From assembly GCF_003350925.1 (NCBI RefSeq), contig NZ_KZ857178.1, positions 169,681-233,680 on the forward strand: a stretch of 64,000 nucleotides of DNA, written 5' to 3'. Both the position numbers and the translations under genes were made by a program. Positions 60,290 to 64,000 of this stretch are shown here, piece by piece; within the stretch, counting starts at the first letter, position 1; every line of letters begins with the position of its first letter. The notes under the pieces are model-generated. The model made no database searches. It saw only the letters and a list, made by a program, of their open reading frames with translations, and was not told the origin of the DNA. Source of the stretch: Dyella tabacisoli. Lineage in GTDB: Bacteria > Pseudomonadota > Gammaproteobacteria > Xanthomonadales > Rhodanobacteraceae.

Positions 60290-61128
60290 GCCTCTATGCC
60301 CTGGCAACACTCTTCAACGGCCCCAATCAGACCGGTTCGAGCCGGATGCTGGGTCTTGGGGCGTCAGATCGCTATCGCCCCGATGGCCCGATTGATCTGC
60401 TAACTGCGGGGCTTTATAACTTCGTCACATCGGGATCACTTATTTGCAGCGATGCCGATCTCAATCTGGTGTTGTTCCAGAACGATGATTTCAGCGGCAG
60501 CTTTTTCCAGTTGAGCAAGAGCCGTGACAGCGGCAACGCCAGCTATTGGCATACCGGGCCCGCGGCCAGCGCTCTGGTGATAGCGTCGAATCGGCGCAAT
60601 ACCACGGAAACGCGGCTGTCTTATTCGGATTTGTTCCGAGGCGAGTGGGATTCATTCCTGGACGGGAAACTTGCCGGCACGGCGGTGTCGCGAGAGGGTG
60701 AGCCGCTGCTGACCTGGCGCATGTTTCCAACCAACGATCAGTGGCTGGATGCGGGGCGCACTTATCTACGGATTCATCAGCCTTTGCATGTCCATCTTGA
60801 TTGGTGGCCCGACTATTCCGCCTCGATGGACTACCACTTGGTGCTGTATGTGGATGGCAATCATCACCTGCGCTGTTGGGTCGCCGACTGGGAGTGCTGG
60901 GTGGATGGAGGCGCCAAAAATGGTCGAATCCATTCCAGTCTCGATCCGCAGGTAGCGGCCGGCATGCCCGAACTGCAAAATCAAATCAACGGACGGCTAA
61001 GTCAGCTCGACGGCCTCGGCGCGGTCAAGGATGTCTACTACCTGCCTGGACGACAACTCGCCTCCATCGGCACGGGAACACTCGGTGGGAATACCTCAGA
61101 CGATGTAACCATCGTCGTCGTGTCTTGA
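60286..61128 (+). CDS. Uncharacterised protein with beta/gamma-crystallin-like N-terminal half
   Basis: The 280-residue protein opens SLYALATLFNGPNQTGSSR and includes LVLFQNDDFSGSFFQLSKSRDSG, which resembles a Greek-key strand pair of beta/gamma-crystallins (x-Y/F-x-x-x-x-F-x-G). The second half is tryptophan-rich (VHLDWWPDYSAS, LRCWVADWECWVDGG) and ends with VTIVVVS. There is no signal peptide, so it is either cytoplasmic or exported by a non-Sec route. It overlaps the upstream gene by 4 bp. I cannot assign a function; the crystallin resemblance is by eye and modest. Confidence 0.6.
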   Translation: MSLYALATLFNGPNQTGSSRMLGLGASDRYRPDGPIDLLTAGLYNFVTSGSLICSDADLNLVLFQNDDFSGSFFQLSKSRDSGNASYWHTGPAASALVIASNRRNTTETRLSYSDLFRGEWDSFLDGKLAGTAVSREGEPLLTWRMFPTNDQWLDAGRTYLRIHQPLHVHLDWWPDYSASMDYHLVLYVDGNHHLRCWVADWECWVDGGAKNGRIHSSLDPQVAAGMPELQNQINGRLSQLDGLGAVKDVYYLPGRQLASIGTGTLGGNTSDDVTIVVVS

Positions 61129-61685
61129 TGGCTGGGCAAGTAATGCTCGGCTAGCGCATATCGTTTTCCAAGGCGTCTCGGACGCCTTGGAATTCCTGCG
61201 CACTATCAACGGTTGGACGCGCCGCTGAATCGTCCGATCAAAGCACCACACCAGAATTGCTCGCCAGTTCATAGAACTGCTTAGGGCCTGTCCGCATACT
61301 CGCCATAAGGTGCGCAGCGTGCTGGTTCGTGGCGACGTCGCGCTTGTCCAATGGAGTGTTGACGGCGAGATTGTCAGATGATCTGCACGCAGCAGCATCG
61401 AAGCCAAGCACTGCACGTAGTTCGCCCTCTAGTGTTGCCGCGCTACGCATTTAGCGGGCGGGCAGCAGTGGAGCCGGCCTTTCACGCACTATCGGTGCAA
61501 CCCCAGCGAGCAACAGAAACCGGACGTACGCACCCAAGTCTTCGCGGCCTGGGAAAAGTAGCGTGCGCTCCGATGTTGTAACGCGTCGCCGTGTAAGCGC
61601 GCCCCACTCACCACGGTGTTTCTCCGCGGTCATCGCTGATCGCACTTCCCTCCCTCGTTTAGACCACTCTTTACAAGGCTGTCAT
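61129..61685. other. Intergenic region before the glycosidase gene
   Basis: The 557 bp hold a strong hairpin (61166-61192) close to the left end. Open frames on both strands (for example 61238-61450 minus and 61378-61581 plus) look unsupported. The region may include decayed DNA, but no identifiable relic was found. Confidence 0.45.
61166..61192. terminator. Terminator-like hairpin after the two-gene unit
   Basis: TTCCAAGGCGTC (61166-61177), loop TCG and GACGCCTTGGAA (61181-61192) form a perfect 12-bp stem 37 bp after the stop, with short T and A tracts at its base. Confidence 0.6.
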
Positions 61686-63407
61686 ATGAAAAATACGCAT
61701 GCGCTGAATATGTCAAAAGCAAAGCGAAGTGCCGTCGTTAGAACGTTTTTGCGTCCTATCGCCCTGGCCATTCCCATGGCCTTGTTTGCGATCAATTCAA
61801 CTGCGGCCGTGAATGTTTCGGTCGACTACACGACTGTGGCGAGAACACTCGACCCACTGGCCATCGGTGGTGTCGATGAGAGTGCTTATGGTGCGCCTAA
61901 TGTGTTGGTAAATGATGTGTTGCAACAAAGCCGGCTGCAAACACTGGGTGTTCCATATATGAGAATTAATCTCAAATATAGTACCCCCGGTGATCCCAAT
62001 AGCCGCATTGTTTGCGGCGCTACCGGATGCGACTCCAGGTGGAGCGGTGATGAATGGGTTAACCACATAAAACAGCTCGGGGCGGAGCCTGTCGTTGAAG
62101 ACCCCAGCAACCCCAGCGATCTGCCAAGCCTGGTAAAACATTTCAATGTGGACACACCGAACGCGGTTCACCGATGGCTTGGTGGAATCAATGAGCCCAA
62201 TATTCACGGCCAGACTGCGGCGACGTATAGCGCGAATTTCAACATCACATACGACGCCATGAAGGCAGTGGACCCGACCATTCTTATTGGCGGTCCAACC
62301 ATCGCATGGTACGACAGCGGATTCCTGCAGACCTTCTTGACGATGTCGGGAAGCCGCGTGGACTTTCTCGACTTTCATGGTTATGCGCAAGGCAGCACAA
62401 ATCAGCTCTCTTATGACGTGCTGTTTGCGAAGGCGCAGAAATATGAAACCGATATTTTAGATCTCAATAAACGCATTCAAGCAACCGTCCCATTAAGGGC
62501 CTCGAATATTTCGATTGAAGTAGGTGAGTGGGATCTTGATTACGCCGGACACTTGCTGCAATACACCCCGTTTGAAACGGTGTGGGGCGCATCGACGATG
62601 GGGCATATCCTGCGAGCCGGCGGGATAGGCATGCTGTATGCGGATAAGGGCAACCTCCTTTTAAAGACCGGCGCTGAAGTGCCCAATGGCAAGCTGGATG
62701 ATCCGACGTCGATGTATCACGCGTTGGGTATGTATACGGGAGAGGGCCTGTTTCCGAGGTTCGGTTCAAAGCTGGTGCAGGCAACAACAGACGTTTCCAG
62801 TGTGGAGGCGTACGCTTCGGACGAGCCGAAAAATATCGTGGTAATTAATAAAGACCCAAACCTGCAGCAGACCGCGACGTTCGCCTTGAATGGCTTCGTT
62901 ACCGGCTCTGCCAATGTGTGGAGGCGGGATCAGTCGAGCGGCTCATCCGATAATCCGGTCAATATCGGTACCGTGGCCATCGTCAACGGTTCATTCTCAT
63001 ACGATCTGCCTCCTTTTTCGGTAACCACGTTTGTGGTCGGGGCGTCGTCAACTCTCGCATCGAATCCATCGATCACTGGTTTCTCGTTATACGATGCCGA
63101 TTCAAAAAAGCTGATTGGCGTGTTGGCAAGCAACCAAACTATTTATCTGTCCAAGCTGCCAACCAGAAATTTGAATATTGAAGCCATCACCAAGCCTGCC
63201 AATGTAGGCAGTGTTGCATTTGGTCTGGATGGTCAGAACAATTTTCATGTAGAGAATTATTCCGGTTATTTCATGGAAGGTAAGGGCACAAATCATTGGG
63301 TGCCGGCGATAGGTTCGCACACTATTACTGCGACGCCTTACGCGGAAAAACAGGCGAAAGGAGCGCAGGGAAATTCTGGCTCCATTACTATCCATGTTGA
63401 ACAGTAG
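61686..63407 (+). CDS. Secreted clan GH-A glycoside hydrolase-like protein (GH39/GH79-like)
   Basis: The 573-residue precursor has a long signal peptide (about 1-41, ending STAAV). The catalytic barrel shows the clan GH-A acid/base motif GGINEPNIHG (Asn169, Glu170) and a second glutamate region SIEVGEWDLDY (Glu278 or Glu281) as probable nucleophile; GSRVDFLDFHGYA lies between. A C-terminal beta-sandwich (about 460-573) resembles an Ig-like or carbohydrate-associated module. The family assignment (GH39, GH79 or GH51-like) is tentative and the substrate unknown. The gene is more AT-rich than the window average, suggesting transfer. ATG 61686 is chosen because it starts the signal peptide. Confidence 0.78.
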   Translation: MKNTHALNMSKAKRSAVVRTFLRPIALAIPMALFAINSTAAVNVSVDYTTVARTLDPLAIGGVDESAYGAPNVLVNDVLQQSRLQTLGVPYMRINLKYSTPGDPNSRIVCGATGCDSRWSGDEWVNHIKQLGAEPVVEDPSNPSDLPSLVKHFNVDTPNAVHRWLGGINEPNIHGQTAATYSANFNITYDAMKAVDPTILIGGPTIAWYDSGFLQTFLTMSGSRVDFLDFHGYAQGSTNQLSYDVLFAKAQKYETDILDLNKRIQATVPLRASNISIEVGEWDLDYAGHLLQYTPFETVWGASTMGHILRAGGIGMLYADKGNLLLKTGAEVPNGKLDDPTSMYHALGMYTGEGLFPRFGSKLVQATTDVSSVEAYASDEPKNIVVINKDPNLQQTATFALNGFVTGSANVWRRDQSSGSSDNPVNIGTVAIVNGSFSYDLPPFSVTTFVVGASSTLASNPSITGFSLYDADSKKLIGVLASNQTIYLSKLPTRNLNIEAITKPANVGSVAFGLDGQNNFHVENYSGYFMEGKGTNHWVPAIGSHTITATPYAEKQAKGAQGNSGSITIHVEQ

Positions 63408-63706
63408 AAGCCAGCTTCAAAACCAGTATGTGTGATTAACGCGTTTGCGTTGATACAGTCATATGGTTAGCCGGTCGACGGAGATGCGGCGGCACTATCG
63501 GTTTGATTAAGCCATATTGCCGCCGCGCAGTCGATCAGCCAAGGTCGTCGGAAATCATCAACTCCATCGCTCAGCCTAAATAGCTGATTGCGTAGATCTC
63601 TTCGTCCTAAAAGAAGAAAAGGACAGCGGGATGCGACAGGAATACGTAACTTAAGATCTGCAGCGACACGATTAGATAACCACTAATAGTTAGTAGCCCT
63701 CAATGA
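63408..63706. other. Intergenic region between two converging genes
   Basis: About 300 AT-rich bases between the glycosidase and peroxidase stops. I see no gene, convincing terminator or repeat. Confidence 0.4.
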
Positions 63707-64000
63707 CTATAGGGTTTCTAAGAACGCCTTGAGCGCCGTCCTTTCCTCAACACTCATATTTAGGGGATACCCTGCCTGCAAGCCGCGGTAATAGACCTCC
63801 TGATCAATTGCGTCTTCAAGCGTCGGTATGCTGCCATCGTGCATATAGGGTGCGGTCAAGGCCACGCCGCGAAGCGACGGCGTACGGAACAGGCCGATGT
63901 CAGCTGGATCCCGAGTCACGTTGAAACGCCCGAGTTGAGCCTCGTCCTCGTGTGTGGCTACCCGGTTACCAATAGCTTCGCCTTGAAGAGAGCGTTGGAT
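63707..64000 (-). CDS. MauG/di-heme cytochrome c peroxidase, C-terminal part (5' end outside window)
   Basis: The minus-strand frame stays open to the window edge, giving at least 98 codons. The sequence LGRFNVTRDPADIGLFRTP followed by SLRGVALTAPYMHDGSIPTL is the highly conserved C-terminal block of bacterial di-heme cytochrome c peroxidases and MauG-like proteins; the Met in YMHDG is a usual distal heme ligand. The CxxCH heme sites must lie upstream, outside the window. A GTG at 63919 is only an internal codon. Expected location is the periplasm. Confidence 0.88.
   Translation of the reverse strand: MQRSLQGEAIGNRVATHEDEAQLGRFNVTRDPADIGLFRTPSLRGVALTAPYMHDGSIPTLEDAIDQEVYYRGLQAGYPLNMSVEERTALKAFLETL

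Noticed and set aside
61096-61450. Minus-strand frames in the gap before the glycosidase, considered as a transposase relic
   Set aside because: No transposase motif, terminal inverted repeats or target duplication could be identified.

Overview
The window looks like chromosomal DNA of a GC-rich gammaproteobacterium, most likely Xanthomonadales, family Rhodanobacteraceae (Dyella, Rhodanobacter or Luteibacter-like). The basis is the gene mix: a PA0069-type radical SAM protein, PhhA with an Lrp partner, OmpW, DUF885 and S9 peptidases, a Xre/RES toxin-antitoxin pair, an HAE1 efflux operon, a CRP/Clp-type site, and short GC-rich intergenic palindromes. The genus is an inference. No rRNA, tRNA, CRISPR array or intact insertion sequence was seen.

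Layout. 0-10 kb: the 3' part of a membrane patatin-like hydrolase, a radical SAM enzyme, a YjjJ/HipA-like kinase with a repeat-studded promoter, an S9 peptidase, a GNAT acetyltransferase, a patatin lipoprotein, a 2OG-Fe(II) oxygenase, a probable outer-membrane gene remnant and fbp. 10-13 kb: a compact run of VOC, DJ-1-like, a 59-residue microprotein, GFA and a WYL regulator. 13-17 kb: a coupled trio (ParB-like, SulP permease, DUF885). 17-18.3 kb: Xre/RES toxin-antitoxin. 18.3-21 kb: ompW with an FNR-type box, then phhA divergent from an Lrp/AsnC regulator. 21-28 kb: PlsC acyltransferase, YheT hydrolase, S9 peptidase, PQQ-type sugar dehydrogenase, PEBP protein, and a small envelope-stress cluster (DUF1328, DUF883/YqjD, YqjE, small membrane protein). 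28-37 kb: an RND efflux operon (adaptor, pump, outer-membrane factor, SDR, NTF2-like) divergent from a LysR regulator. 37-43 kb: a DUF6124-like gene with a structured leader, a beta-lactamase-family hydrolase, a CadC-like TPR regulator, uppP, and glnA with a textbook sigma-54 promoter and NtrC site. 43-52 kb: AraC, a GST divergent from a TetR regulator with shared operators, VOC, a leaderless MarR gene, a BNR lipoprotein with an S41 peptidase, and an MFS/AraC pair behind a second sigma-54-like promoter.

52-64 kb is the accessory part. A 2043-residue glycine-rich autotransporter has a long leader with two CRP/Clp-type sites. It is followed by an AT-richer GT2 glycosyltransferase, a coupled two-gene unit of unknown function (133-residue helical protein plus 280-residue beta/gamma-crystallin-like protein) preceded by a perfect 12-bp inverted repeat, and an AT-richer secreted clan GH-A glycosidase. 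The window ends in the 3' part of a MauG/cytochrome c peroxidase gene. The best candidates for undescribed biology are the adhesin/GT2 pair, the two-gene unit, the structured DUF6124-like leader and the YjjJ promoter repeats.
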